A DNA stretch of 64,000 nucleotides from Artocarpus heterophyllus. Lineage: Eukaryota > Streptophyta > Magnoliopsida > Rosales > Moraceae. The position numbers and the translations under genes are program-made. How positions within the stretch are numbered: position 1 is the first letter of the stretch; every line of letters starts with the position of its first letter. Shown in pieces: positions 48,006-60,289 of the stretch. The stretch is from the NCBI GenBank assembly GCA_025403435.1, contig CM046330.1, positions 14,716,239 to 14,780,238 on the forward strand, read 5' to 3'. Under the pieces are notes generated by a model. The model saw nothing but the letters and a program-made list of their open reading frames with translations. It did no database searches and was not told the DNA's origin.

Positions 48006-48160
48006 ATATATACTAAAAATTAATCTAATTACCTTAATACCCTTAGGGGAATAACGTCACAGGATTAGAGTTAATTATAAAGATTTTATAATATGGATAT
48101 TAAGTCACATAGTTGAGTCAATTGTCAAATGGAACCAAATATGACAACTTTTTTTTCCCT

Positions 48161-49560
48161 AAAAAAAAAAAAGAATCACTTAAGAAGGCTCAAATCACAC
48201 CTGTACACATTAATGATTTTTTTTTGAGATTATGTAATTAAATATCCCTTTCAAAAAAAAAAATAAATATCTACTAAAACTACTCAATATTAAACCATTA
48301 TATCAATGCCAATAACATATGGATAAGATCATGCAGCATGAGTAGAATATATTTCTATATATTAAAGGGTTTTTTTTTTTTGGAGTTTTTATCAAATGGT
48401 GTTCATCCTAATAGTGAGGGTATTCATACTAACGTTAGATCTAATGAATGCACGTCAAAATAAAATCTTATACACATAAAAATGAGGTCAGGACTATATA
48501 AAATCTTATACACATAAAAATGAGGTCAAAACATAGTTCTACAAAAAATATCTCGCTTAGAATTCTTATTTTTCTATTTTTTAAAGAAAAGTATAATGAA
48601 GAATCGAGAATTATAAATTATAAAAAAGTAAACACAATAATCTTTATTTTTATCTTTACTCTTTACACATGTGCAGTTGCGACGTAACTTTTGGTCTCTC
48701 TTTCGCTGAGTAACATGTGTCACTTCTTCCTCTTTTTTCTTTTTCTTTTCTTTTTTTTTTCTTTCATCTATTTTTTTTTTCTTTTTTCTTTTTTTCATTT
48801 ACTCTTCACCCTCTTTTACTTTTCTTTTTTCTCTTTATGTCCTCTCCCAACCCCTTCTTTTTTTCTTTTTTAATCTCACAACTTTATATTTAAGATGTGA
48901 TTTTGTTAAAATACTTTCTTTTAATTTGCCTGTATTACAATAATCCTCTTTAAATATTTAGTGATTTAAAAAAAAAATCCCTTTTTTCTTTTTTTTTTTC
49001 TTTTCTTTCATTTTTTTCTTTCTTTCTTCGTTTCATTGAAGTTGACCTTCATAAATTCTTCTTTAATATTGCTTAATAAAATAATTATTTTTGCATGTGC
49101 CCCTACTTAAACACTATCTCTTTCTCATGATGTACACACTAATTAGTCTTTTGTTTGATTTATCATGATCAAGATAATTTTTTTAATTGTGTGATCTATT
49201 TATCTATGCAACTATGATATTTAATAAAAACATATGTCTTGATTGAAACGTGCAATTCTATACATCTATGTTTTTTCCTTCAAAATATTAAGCTTTTAAA
49301 TATTTCTTATTGAAATAATTTTTCCTCTAATATATCCTATTTAAAAACTTTTTCCTAAATGTGCCTCTAATTAAACAGTATTTTCTTACAATCATCTAGT
49401 TTCTCTCTAATTTTTCTACACTAAATCTTTTCTTTGGATTTATAACTATATAGACCTTTTCTATTAGCAAGTTTAATTATCAAAAGAGGGAAAATTATAT
49501 AAAAAATAAAAATCAATTTAATGACACTATAAATAAATTCCTCATTATGCAGTAAATAAC
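48161..49560. other. Low-complexity, pyrimidine-rich intergenic DNA
   Basis: Two long CT/T-rich tracts (48697-48870, 48975-49035) on the + strand, with short Phe/Lys-rich reading frames that are composition artefacts. A duplicated phrase AAAATCTTATACACATAAAAATGAGGTCA occurs twice (48461-48488, 48499-48528). No gene. Confidence 0.65.
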
Positions 49561-49582
49561 AAACTGTTCAAGTAACTCCCTC

Positions 49583-49995
49583 ATGGTAACGTGTGCGGAG
49601 CACGTTTTTAAACTAGTCTATACTCATCGAAAAGCAGAGCATCAACCAAAGGACAACGAGATCAAGCTTCTCAAGTCATGGATCGACGCCCAAAAGCCTG
49701 GCTCCTGCTGCGAGCCCCTGTCGCACCCTCCCTTGCCCTATGGCGCCCCTAGTGGCTGCCTCCCCGATGGTGATACAGTATCGTTTTCACGATTCTCAGG
49801 CACCAGAAGGTTCGACCGGCTGCCCTTATCGCGGAAGATCAAGAAGGGACTCCAAAAGTCCAAGAACCTGAAGATGATGGACATCTAGACGGCATCTTTG
49901 CGTCACGTGCTCGCCGTACGGACATCGTTGTCGCTGTCAAGAGACGGCGCCCCAGCAGGACTCTGGATTTAAATTATGTTATCTACCAGAAATAG
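49583..49995 (+). pseudogene. GC-rich coding-like fragment, unidentified, frameshifted
   Basis: An island of GC-rich DNA in AT-rich surroundings. Up to ~49780 one frame reads RTTRSSFSSHGSTPKSLAPA and onwards without a stop. From 49774 the neighbouring frame reads SIVFTILRHQKVRPAALI, then EPEDDGHLDGIFASRARR and TDIVVAVKRRRP, to a TAG at 49995. The second half is acidic then basic, as in a natural C-terminus. A longer-looking frame from 49583 (101 codons) crosses both parts in a third frame and is probably spurious. I read this as a terminal-exon fragment of a host gene with a one-base shift near 49770. I do not recognise the family; a loose likeness to histone C-termini is not convincing. Confidence 0.4.
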
Positions 49996-50343
49996 TTTTA
50001 ACAACAAGAGCAATATGATCCCATTTCTCTTTCCGTTTTTACCTTTTATTTTGATTGTATCCAAGTTTTTATTGTTTCTTTTTTCCCCTCCTTTTTGTTA
50101 AATGCTGTTCAGCAACTTCCATAATTTTACGATGCACTTGTATGAAATATTTTTTTCCTACACCTTGCTTAAAATAAGTGTCCGTACTTATTCTTTTTTA
50201 TTTCCTTTTTTTTTTGTCAAGAGCTCGTATATAGTTTAATTTTTTTATATGCTTTTTAAAGCAATTCTTTCCCCCTTGTTCCTATTAAAACATTTTTCCA
50301 AATGTGTTAATTCTTGTTCAATGTAAACTTATCTATCTATTAT

Positions 50344-50545
50344 CACTACTAAAAAATATTTGTTTCAGAAAGATTTAAAATCATCGTAAAGAATATACAC
50401 AACGGTTGAAAAAGCGTAACATTGTAGTATAAAACATAACTTACACGATGGTATTTTACAATCATACAAGATAGGTTTTAATCCAAAAATTAAGACGTTT
50501 TGGACGTATCTTATACGACGGTTTCTCTAAAAAGTATACTTACTA
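50344..50545 (+). mobile_element. Left terminus of a CACTA (En/Spm-type) transposon
   Basis: CACTACTAAAAAA at 50344 is the classic plant CACTA terminal repeat. The next 200 bp hold subterminal-type motifs (CAACGGTTG, ACGATGG, ACGACGGTTT). No matching TTTTTTAGTAGTG end or transposase is visible downstream, so it is truncated or extremely degraded. Confidence 0.6.
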
Positions 50546-51036
50546 TACTATATAATAATTGAAATTTCTAAGTTATTTTATCGTGTCAAGTTTTGCAAAC
50601 TTTTTTGTTTTGCTTTTGTATCTCTATAACTTCATACATTTTCTTATAATTCTCCAAGATACTATATTATCAAAGGTAACCTTCATAAGAACTCTTTTTT
50701 TTTTTTGGTTAATTACTCAACTTAACTAATATTTTTCAAATGTACCCTTGTTTAAATATCATTCTTCTTTTCATATGTGAACAATAAATAGTTTTCTATT
50801 TTATTTGCTCTTGTCAAAAATATTTTTTATTTATTATGTTATACATATCATGTTATAATCTTAAGACACGTTTTGATCAAAACATTTATTTTAATACATT
50901 TATTTTCTTAAATTTTATGTTTGTCAATGTGACACATTAAAAATAATTTCTTATTATAGTAATCCGCCCTATTAAAAAACTTTTCTTAAATGTACCCCGT
51001 GCTCAAATTTTTTTATAATACTCAAACATATTCTGT

Positions 51037-51069
<33 letters not shown>

Positions 51070-51189
51070 GCAATATACCTAATGTTTCACATTCAAAAAC
51101 TCCTATCCATACACCAACACACGTTGCCATGTGACACCGCCACTGCCCCCACATTGCCACCGTTACTACCATTACATGCCACCTATTCT

Positions 51190-51375
51190 AATAAATATCA
51201 ATGTACTTGTCAATTGACTCTCCAATTGCCAATCATCTATGAAACCTCAACACAACCATCAATCTGCATTGTCGTTAACCTTTGCAAGTGTAACCGAAGA
51301 GCTCTGTCCTTGTTTTTTCAACCAACACCATCGCTTTGCCTCAACGTAGGAACCACCGATAGATAAAGCCTTTTA
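51190..51375. repeat. Imperfect repeat unit, copy 1
   Basis: Shares with 53015-53205 the phrases GACTCTCCAAT, AACCATCAATCT, TTGTCGTTAA, CTTTGCA(A/T)GTG, AGAGCT(C/T)TGTC, ACACC(A/G)TCGCTTTGC and GAACCACC. Confidence 0.6.
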
Positions 51376-53014
51376 ATCCTACTGAGCTTTTTGCTTACAA
51401 TACTTTTTTTTTTCTCGTATCTTTTACTTAATCCCCTCCCCCCTTCCAGGGTGGTGCTAGGCACATTGTAAAGTGGTGTAAAGTTCGGTTATAGCTTGTG
51501 GAGCTCGTAAGCTAAGAGTCTATCTTTATTTGCTGTTTAATTGAATTTATGTCGAAACATGTGACAATCTATTTTCATGCACTATCTGTCTAATTCAGTT
51601 AGACTTTGGTTTGGATGTTTGTTTTAAGCTTGTCTGTTATTATTATGTATGCATAAACTATATAGTTTGGTGGGACCCAGATGATGCTGATGCAATATTT
51701 TAATTTCTTAAGTTGATCTTATTAAGTGCATTGAAAACCATTGTTTGATATTTTTTTTATTAAATGACTTCGGAAATTATTTTGAAGTGATAGACTATTT
51801 TGATGGAAGCAATTTTATTTGGAATTTCATATTTATCAAGTTTTTATTAACTGTCCCTTAAATTTTAAATTCTATAATTGGTAATGAACTTTAAATTTAG
51901 AATCTTTTCCAAATTGAAGCGTCATGTGGCCTATTTTACGGCACCCAAGCATTGTAACACCTCAATCCCATGGAGCCCACCTAGCGGGACCCCGGCATAG
52001 TCAGGTTTTATACTCGTTACTCAATACCACCTAGTAGCCCTCAGGGTATTTCTTTGCATCCCCCAACACTTAAACCCTTCCTTGTAAGGTTTTTAGGTCA
52101 AGTGTTGATAGCAATTGATCCCTTTCCTTATAAGGTTCTTAAGTGAAGTGTTGGTACCAATTGACCTTACTGATCAATTGGGAGGGAAGGCGTCCAACTT
52201 CAACATGAAATTACAATACGGAATAACCTTTTTAACTTTTAATTCTATTTCTTTAAATAAAACTTTTATCTAATAACCTTTACTTGTTCTGTTTATACCA
52301 CTATATCTAATAACCTTTACTTGTTCTGTTTATACCACTATAAAGCATTATTTGACTTTTTATTGGTTGTGTTGACGTTTAAACCTTACAGGTATATAAA
52401 ATTCATAACTATATATTGATGCACTTAATTTTTTTGAACGCAAAGATTTAGATATGCATTTTATGCGAAAAAAATATATTTATACTTAAAATTAAGAATT
52501 GTTCTAAACATATATGGTAAATTAAGAACTAAAATGAATCCTTCCCCCATTATTTCTTTCCAATACCAAACAAACAAGAAGGGTAACTATAATCCTTTGT
52601 TTTCTATTATACCAAACAGCTTCCACAAAAGGATAACTATAATCATTTCTTTCTATTGTACCAAACAACTTTCGCAAAAGTTACAATCCATCCTTTTCTT
52701 GGTACTTCCCTTTCCTTATACTCTATTTATCCTTCACTTCTTTCATCCCTCCTGCTAAACATATGCTCAAAGCTAGTTATTTATAGGCACATACATCCAG
52801 CTATTTGGGGTTTTTTTTTTATTTTATAAAGAATTTGGGCTATTATTCGATCTCCAGATAGTTCCTCACTTATGTGGTTAATTTTAAGTCTCTAAGAAAC
52901 TCTTAGTTACTTTTTAACTGAACATTCAAAAGATATTTTTTTACCAAAACTAGATTATTCTAGAAAGTTAGAGAAATCGGCAGCACTAATCTCATCACTC
53001 TTCTAATGTTGCCA

Positions 53015-53205
53015 CACTTATCAATTGACTCTCCAATGGCCAATCCACAAAACCTCAAATTCAATACAACCATCAATCTCCGTTGTCGTTAATCTTTGCA
53101 TGTGCAACCAAGAGCTTTGTCTCAGTATTTTTCAACTGACACCGTCGCTTTGCTTCAGCTTAATTAAAAGAACCACCAATATTAGACAAAGCCCTTGAGT
53201 TTCTG
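53015..53205. repeat. Imperfect repeat unit, copy 2
   Basis: Direct-orientation partner of 51190-51375. It is followed by a more GC-rich stretch (53200-53400) with CACCGTCGC and GCATTGTCGTC motifs but no gene. Confidence 0.6.
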
Positions 53206-55953
53206 TTATTTAACACCGTCGCAGCCATCCTTCGCATGGCAATCGTTGAACTCCTTTGTCGCATTGTCGTCACCGCCCCCTTAGAAGGTTCTATTGGAAT
53301 TTAGCCTGGCGGTGGCTGCTACTGTCTTCGTTGAACGGCCAAAGATGCCATACGTAACCCATGCACCAACCAACACCACCGACCTAGGATACTTTATTCC
53401 TTTCCTTTTCCCATTTAACTTACTTTCTTCTATTCTTTATAATCACAATAAAATTGAGAAAATTAGATAAATGACTTAGTTTTAACCATCTTTTTTTTAA
53501 TACATGGCTAGACTTTTGGAAAAGTAAGGAAATAATTGTCGAACTTTTTTAAAAATTAAGAAAATGACTTTCTTTTTTTTTATCACAGTACATCATTGGT
53601 AAACGTCAATATACTTAGTAAGTATAATTTTATAGTTAATAAATTGATTTTTATTAATCTATTAATAATTTATCATCAAGAATCCGATAAATTATTGAGT
53701 GAATAATCAATAATAAACTGTCAATCAGTACATCATTGATATGCTTCACTTTATCATCGATCAATCAATTTTCTAATTTTAAAAAACTTAGACTATTTAC
53801 TTAAAAAAAAAGGTCATTTATCTTCGAATCCTAACCGATCCCCTTCTTTTAATTCCCTCTTTAGCTCTCAATAAATACCAAACGCCTGATGTATTCAAAT
53901 TACTAAAATAGGCCACGTCATCATTTTCTACCGTTCAAATAATTAGGGCAAGTTCTCAAATGTTGAGCTCAGGGAATATAGAAAATCTCTAAAATTTTCA
54001 ATTACTAAGTCGGAGTATAACTATTATTTTGTATTCGAATTACAAATCAAAACTCTAAAATTTAAGCGGGCATACATGTCAACCCTCACCACCATATGGT
54101 ACTTTTTATATGACATGATTAATTGTATGCAAAATCTTCAGGCATATCAAAGACGAAGTCACTGCAAACTTTAGTGATGGTGGCGCCAATTGTAGAGATT
54201 CTAGTGACGGAAGCTGGAAACAGTTACTAAGAAATTGAAAAAGGTAGTTGCAGATTAACTATAATTACTCGAATGAACCCGTTGTAAAGGGTAAAAGGAA
54301 GTAGAGTCTCGTATTGTTAAAATATAACAATAAACAACAACTTATAAGGATATTAGGTTTATCAACTAAACAGGTTAACTTTTTAAAATAAAAACCCAAG
54401 TCTTTAGAAAGTCAAAATTTCATCACTCAGAAACCCTAAATTCAAAGGCTTCACTCTATTTGGTAGAGAGAATTGTAGTAATCCTTTATATTGTTTGGTA
54501 GGATGGAGTAAAAGTTGAGAAGATGAATGATAGTTATTTGTGAAATTACTACATAATATACTTATATTTTTTGTTAATAATTTATTTAGCGCCTCTTTTG
54601 ACTCTTGGGTTTTTTTTTACGTCCTCTAACACTTGAACCTAAGACCTTCTGCTTAGAAGGTTCTTAAATTAAATATTGGTGCCCCTGAAAAGGGCCAAAT
54701 GGAAACAATACGTATAACTAATGAATATAAGACTTACAAGAGTCTCTGGCTCGAAAGGAGCCCAATGGAAGGTCAAGGCCATAGAAAAATAGTCTTTTTA
54801 AAACTTAATGTAAAGGGATTGCCTGCATCTTCTATTGTATTGAAGTATATATTCAGATTATTCATACTAATGTAATTGATGGCGTCCCTTGGATTTTTTT
54901 TAACTGCAGAACAAAATTAGTCCTAATCTCCATCAAACTTGAGGTCAATAATTCAAAAACAATCCATTAGTTACTTTTATAAGTGAAATTTTTTCAACGT
55001 AATCAAGCAAATGTTAAAATGTTCAAGTCATCATGTTTGCATACAATGCAAAATTTTTCAATGACATGCTGCCTCTAGCCATCGTAAAGGGGTTGAATAT
55101 TAATGGGCAAGGGTGGCTGGGCTGACGAGCCCGTTAAATGTGGATCAATAAGCCCAGCCCACTAACAACTCACCATCAATTTTTTTTATCACTCCTTACC
55201 AGTAATACTAATTTATATGTGCATGCCTGCAAGATTTCATTTTTAATTTTAAGTCGAAGAATGACACATGTAATAGTTTTATATTGTAACTAGTAATTAC
55301 AACTATTTAGTTTCAATTAAAGTGCCACACGTATGCTTAATTTGCTTTCATCTTCATTTTGCCTTTTTAGAATTCTGACGTGGGGGATTGAAATTTTGTA
55401 TTGGAACGTCTAACAATATTTTAAAACTATAGCCAACAAAAGTGCAAGCAAGACATGAAGTTCTCAAATATATGTATATGTATTATGAAAAACGTCCTTT
55501 TTAAGGAAACAAGAGACTCGACAGCTCTCATAAACAATTTCATTTTTGTTTTTCTTTTGAGGGGCCATTTTTTTTTTCGGTTTATCATTTATCTCAAACA
55601 AAGAGAAAAATAAAAAAATTAAATAAATAAATGAAACCCAATAAGAGTAGTAAATATGAATTACCAACCCCAACGTTGAAGGCTTTTGAAGTAATTCTTA
55701 GCTACCGTCTACAAGGGCGAGTTTCCCACTCTCGCTGTAGGTGATATTTTTACCAAACATGTAAATTATTAGTTACTTTTTGAAGATGCTTTTTAATGTC
55801 GGACCAATACTACGTAGTCCATGTACGTAATAGACTAGTCTAGACGAGCAATTTAAAAAGAGCAGTTGAGTGGTTGCTGTAATAATCTAATAGTAATTTT
55901 ATTGTTGACTTCACCTTCAGGCATAAAGTTTAAATCTCCTCATTTTTGGATTG

Positions 55954-56100
55954 GTGTATTTAGCAATCCCGTTTTAATTACATAGTTAAAATTGCTACAA
56001 TATAAACTTTACATGATATAATATAAAGTAAAAATAAGCTATAATGTAAAGCTCTCAAATGTTATAATAAAATCATCCTAACTACTTTGCCAAACACACT
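55954..56100. repeat. Dispersed MITE-like element within copy B
   Basis: Ends GTGTATTTAGCAATC and TTTGCCAAACACAC are inverted. Core TAATGTAAAGCTCTCAAATG. The same element is at 61306-61452 in copy C, so it predates the B/C duplication. Confidence 0.65.
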
Positions 56101-57100
56101 CATGAAAAAAGCAGTTGAGAAAGCTTTTACACCATGTGGATCAATTTCTTCACGAAACAAGCTTAACATTTAATTTTTTGCTTATGGAAGGGAAATAGAG
56201 TTAATTATAAAGATTCCATGACTTGCTGAGTTGTTGTGTCAATTGTCAAATGCAAGAGACATTGTCCCCCATGTCTCTTTTTTTACAGATTAGTCACGCA
56301 TATAATTTAATGTTGATGTGTGTTCTTTCTTAGCAGATGCATAAAAGTGACATCAAGAATACAATATTCTGATAAAATTTATTGATTTCATATATTATTA
56401 AGATATAGAAGTAATCTCATATGAGGTTTAGCATTAAAAAACACTCTTTAATTTATTTTTCTTTTGATTTGTAGCATGCTACTTTTCACGGCAGTTTTAA
56501 TTGAACATGGTTGCGTATAGTTGTACACGATTGCTGAGATTAAAGTGTCAAGTTTAAGTTTGAGTACAATGAATGGACACATATATATATACATGCCCAA
56601 AAATACTAAGCTGACCGAAAAAAAAAAAAAGAAAAAAAAAACCAGATACATGAACAATATATGCTTAAAATATAAAAAGGTGTGTAAGGGGTATTACAAT
56701 AATATTCTACTTTATAAACTGACTGAACTTACTGTCCGAAAACTCTAACTCAAATAAGGTTAAGACATACATACAAAAGAAGTCCGGTAACAATCTTCTA
56801 TTTTCAACACCAAGCTCTAAGCATGTGCTAGAAAGGATCAGGGCTTACCATGTACATCTATATATACAGTCATACAGTAATTTATGTTCTTTTATTCTAT
56901 TTATGCACTTACACGGCTACCAAAATTAATTTATAGATATAATATATATACACATACACGTTTTACCCTGGTTGGCACTTTTAGATTTGACAAACAGTAT
57001 ACTTAGGTACCACGTAGACTTGGATATTACATTTCCGTGTATAAGATCAGTTCTCTCACGTGATCAGAGATCTCTCATGCTATGCTGAAAAAAGGCTTTT

Positions 57101-57166
57101 TCAATTTTGGCGGTAATCTTCAGCAAACTCCCCAACAACACTCACCGGCTTAGGCCTTAGCCAGTA
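57101..57166 (-). pseudogene. Possible terminal exon remnant in copy B
   Basis: The - strand reads YWLRPKPVSVVGEFAEDY then RQN and TGA. The paralogous frame in C (62572-62637) is also open and ends at the same stop. Of the differing codons, four change the amino acid and one (Tyr) is silent, so there is no sign of current selection. Family not recognised. Confidence 0.3.
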
Positions 57167-57501
57167 TATTATATATATGTGTGTGTGTGTGTCCGTGTGT
57201 GTCTATCCATATACCCACAATATGTTTCCATGTATGGCCTGCCTCGCTTAACTGTCCAGCTCAAAACCATAACTTTATCGATACGAAATAAGCACACATT
57301 CGTACTCATCACGTCGACCGTAATAGAATACATGTCAATTTTGGAAACTTAAAATAAGATAAAAAAAAATTAAAAAAAAAACCTACGTTGGTAGTTTACA
57401 TTATCGGGTGGCAAAATAAAATCAAGAAAATGCATTATATTTATGAAAAAAGGATGAAAATTTGATAGTTTAAAAATATTAATAATAAAAATCTCAACTC
57501 T

Positions 57502-58794
57502 TATCCTAATATTTAACTATCGAATGATTTGACAAAATGATATTTTTCGGTTGGTGATCATTAATTAATTCTATACCAAGAAAGACTAAACAACTCGAGG
57601 GAGGTCCTCACCTATGAGGGTAGTCGTATTTAAGTTTTTTTTTTTTTTTTTTCATTCTTGCTTTGAATTCACAAAACACAAATCTTTCATGGATAGTCTT
57701 GTGGAATTTAATTATAATGAATGAAAAGGAACTTTGATCTCATACTGATTTTACCAGAAGTTAGGAGTGACTATGACATTGTCTTCACATCACATAAAAA
57801 GTTGTAAATACCCCTACACACAAATTTAAGCCAAAAGACTCAAATCATCTATCTAATTTTTTGTATCTTAAATTATGTCCAAATAATCATATTGTAACAT
57901 GTCGTTTAATGAAAAACATGTAAAAGTCAATTAAATATTATTTTGAACTTTTTAAATGACGTATTACAATATGATTGGTCAGACATTATTTGGAATACTA
58001 AAATTAGATAGAGCATTTGAATCCAAGCCAAAGCATATATTAATAAGGACATCATTAAGTTTCAATATGCCGTGTGAAAAAATTAAACTAAACTGTGTCA
58101 CTGTCATGACTTGTATGCATGCAGATGGAAGCTGCTATTAGGCTTCCAAGTGGGGCCATAATTTTACTAGCTCTAGTTGTCAAGATGAAGTTTAATATGA
58201 TAAATTCTAATCACCTCCGTAGTTCTAAAAAAATATGTCACAACTAGCAGTGTAGGACGGACGCGATCCCTTTTATTTCTTTTAGTTTTTATCTGGTGTC
58301 CATTATTGGAATCGCGATTCTAATCATGCATAGTAAAAAGCTTTCTATAGCTACAATATAGAGTAAAAAGTAGCTATAGTGTAAAGCTTTTGACAACTAC
58401 AGTATTTTAAAACAATATTGTTTCTTACAAACGGTTTTAAACGCTTTTCCAAATAGTTTATTAGTCACTAAGTTTCTGTTTGGAGAATCAGTTAGAATAT
58501 ACGCTCTAAGTTTAAGAGTTGTAGCATGTGAAATCTTTATACTATAACAACTTTTGCTTTTTACTAAAGATGTTGAGAGCTTTACACTGTTTACAGTTGT
58601 AACTGATGGGTTGACACATATGTTCCACACACTCTAAAAGTGGCCGAGGAATTTTCTTTGTGATAATGAATTGTAAAAATTCTTGTCCATCCACCGATAC
58701 TCCATTTTGGGTGGTAATCTAGAGTTAAATAGTAAAACATTGTAATTAGACTGTGGACCACTCTCTCAACTCTGAAAGCTAGCTCTATCCTATG
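57502..58794. other. Intergenic DNA between block B and a LINE fragment
   Basis: AT-rich, no gene. It contains two diverged members of the dispersed MITE-like family around 58325-58640. Confidence 0.5.
58325..58640. repeat. Two adjacent members of the 'GAGAGCTTTACACTGTA' family
   Basis: TAGTGTAAAGCTTTTGACAAC near 58377 and TTGAGAGCTTTACACTGTTT near 58572, with TGTTTGGAGAATCAG between them. Confidence 0.45.
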
Positions 58795-58795
58795 G

Positions 58796-59440
58796 TAAAC
58801 TTCTATCTTTATTAAATAAAAAGAAAAGAAGATACAAAGATCTAGGGAGGGGAAGGGGGTAACAAGGCCTAAGGCTTACATAGACAACTAAAGAGCAAGA
58901 AATAATTTTAAAACAAAAATAACAACAATAATAATAACAACAACAACAATAAGAGGTTATAAGAGATGGTAAACTACAAAAGTTCACTCCGAGAAGGAAG
59001 CCTGTTAAAACCTCATAAGGACAAAGCCTATAATGAAAAAATAAATAAATCAAACAAAAAAGAGTGCATGATTTTGAACTGAAACTTCCTCGAAACCAAA
59101 AAGACAAACAAGCAATATTAATAGAAGATTAATTTAACGGTTAATTACATTGGCACTTTCAGTATTAATTTGTCAAAACAACAGAGACACCCCTTAACTA
59201 AAACTAATTACGTGGAGACCCCTAATAACTGAAGATCATTGAAATATGTTAGCCAAAAGGCTAAGAAGATCACGTTGGATTTCTAAATGACAAAAAGGAG
59301 GTGTTGAACTTAACCAACTAAAGATTTCGCAAACAAATCACATGAGAAGCAAGTTCATCTACTTTTGGATTTCCTTCAACATAAATGTGAGAAACTTTGA
59401 AATTCATCTAAGAAAGAAACACTAAAACACTGGTATTCCA
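58796..59440 (-). mobile_element. 5'-truncated LINE, RNase H to 3' end
   Basis: On the - strand around 59340-59400 the frame reads VSHIYVEGNPKVDELASH, the conserved HIYxEGNxxADxLA motif of the plant LINE RNase H, with stops nearby. Downstream a T/C-rich tail runs to TTTTTATTTAATAAAGATAG at ~58800-58820, resembling the 3' end of plant L1-type LINEs. A 105-codon Cys/Phe/Tyr-rich frame (58790-59107) is 3' UTR noise. Confidence 0.6.
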
Positions 59441-60289
59441 TGACACACATTGAAATCGATCAAGTTGTGTTGAGCTTACGTGTTAATATGTCGTGTTTGC
59501 TGTTGTTGTTGTTTCGTATTTGTAGCGATAAGTGTATTTTTTCCAAAGTGAAGAATTTTACGACATTTATATATATATATATATATATATGATATTTTTA
59601 GGTGTTAAATTAGTTGGAACATGCTTGACTAGTAATAATACCAATAGTATTTAAATAATAACTAATAATTACTCATGAAAATTCTCTTTTATCAAAATTT
59701 TATTAAAAATGTTTTATAAATTGGATAGAATTAGCACTAAATTTTATTCTGTTTTATTTTTATTCCCTGGGCAGAGCCCTTTCAAACAATTTAATAACTG
59801 AGTTTGGATTAACATTTAAAGAGTTTTCCCTTTAAAGGATTTAAGGACTAAGGTGCTTTAAAATGGAAAAAAAAGGTCATGCAACCTTACGAGATAATGT
59901 GGGGCCACATTCACAGTGTGTGGACCTCACTTGGTGGGCCATACACACCATGAGCTTTGTTATTTTGATCTCCACCTATGCATTCTCTCTCCACTTTTCC
60001 AACCATACATCACATGCAATGGACAACAACCAACACATGATTTTGATTATCGCAGCAATCAACACACCATTTTGATACCCACCTGCTCTAATGTCTCTTG
60101 TTTTTGTCTTGTCTGTTTATTTATTCACAATATCTAGATGTTTTACATCAAATATCTCTCTAATTAATTACCTTTAGCCTCCAATACCTGAGTCGTTCTC
60201 TCTTTCCGGGTCATCTTCAACACTACGTTTTTGTTTGTTTGTTTGTTTGTTTTTAAGTTCGGTTTCTCATGTCCCTCCCAAAGGCACGT
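59441..60289. other. Intergenic DNA left of block C
   Basis: No gene. TA microsatellite at 59566-59590. At 59863-60137 two overlapping + strand frames of 70-73 codons show no domain or codon signal. A (GTTT)n tract lies at 60231-60252. Confidence 0.5.

Larger units (their letters stand above)
45664..48061 (-). mobile_element. Solo LTR of the LARD family with a different U3
   Basis: Starts TGTAACGCTCCTATATGGGGG and ends GGGAATAACGTCACA, flanked by the perfect TSD GGATT (45659-45663, 48062-48066). 45664-46802 matches the LARD LTRs closely. From 46803 to ~48005 it is unrelated to them and GC-rich; the last ~55 bp match again. No internal region is left, so it formed by LTR-LTR recombination or is a relic of one. 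Because the family reads leftward, the shared part is R/U5 and the replaced part U3. Confidence 0.88.
44140..48160. repeat. Diverged block copy A (interrupted by a MITE and a solo LTR)
   Basis: Colinear with B (55175-57501) and C (60290-62997). Shared phrases include AAGCGAATGTGAGAACCT, ATTCTAATGCGGGG / ATTCTGACGTGGGGG, AAAACTATAGCCA, ATGAAGTTTCTCAAATATGT, TTTCTTCACGAAACAAGCTT and TCAATTGTCAAATGGA. It carries insertions at 44994-45488 and 45664-48061 that B and C lack. It fades out after about 48115. Confidence 0.75.
49996..55174. other. Intergenic DNA with TE fragments
   Basis: Contains a CACTA end (50344), two imperfect copies of a ~200-bp sequence (51190-51375 and 53015-53205), a possible LTR scrap starting TGTAACACCTCAATCCCATGG near 51954, and imperfect inverted ends GATAAATGAC / GTCATTTATC at 53466 and 53813-53822. 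A tRNA-like B box is visible on the - strand at ~54620-54660 (AGGTTCAAGTGTTAGAGG). No intact gene. Confidence 0.5.
55175..57501. repeat. Duplicated block copy B
   Basis: Direct repeat of C (~60520-62997) over ~2.3 kb. Identity is high from AATTCTGACGTGGGGGAT (55371) through the TA tract, GGATCAGGGCTTACC (56837), GATCAGAGATCTCTCATGC and AACTGTCCAGCTCAAAACC, to AAATCTCAACTCTTATCC (57484-57501). The - strand of the right half looks like the end of a gene with a 3' UTR (see 57101-57166). Confidence 0.85.

Noticed and set aside
47108..48016. Several 70-123-codon frames on both strands in the solo LTR
   Set aside because: They follow from high GC content in a non-coding U3. Frames overlap on both strands and none has a domain.
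48574..48873. Lys-rich - strand and Phe-rich + strand frames
   Set aside because: Translation of a long pyrimidine tract; low complexity only.
59863..60137. Two overlapping 70-73-codon + strand frames
   Set aside because: No domain, no splice or promoter context, and the two frames compete for the same DNA.
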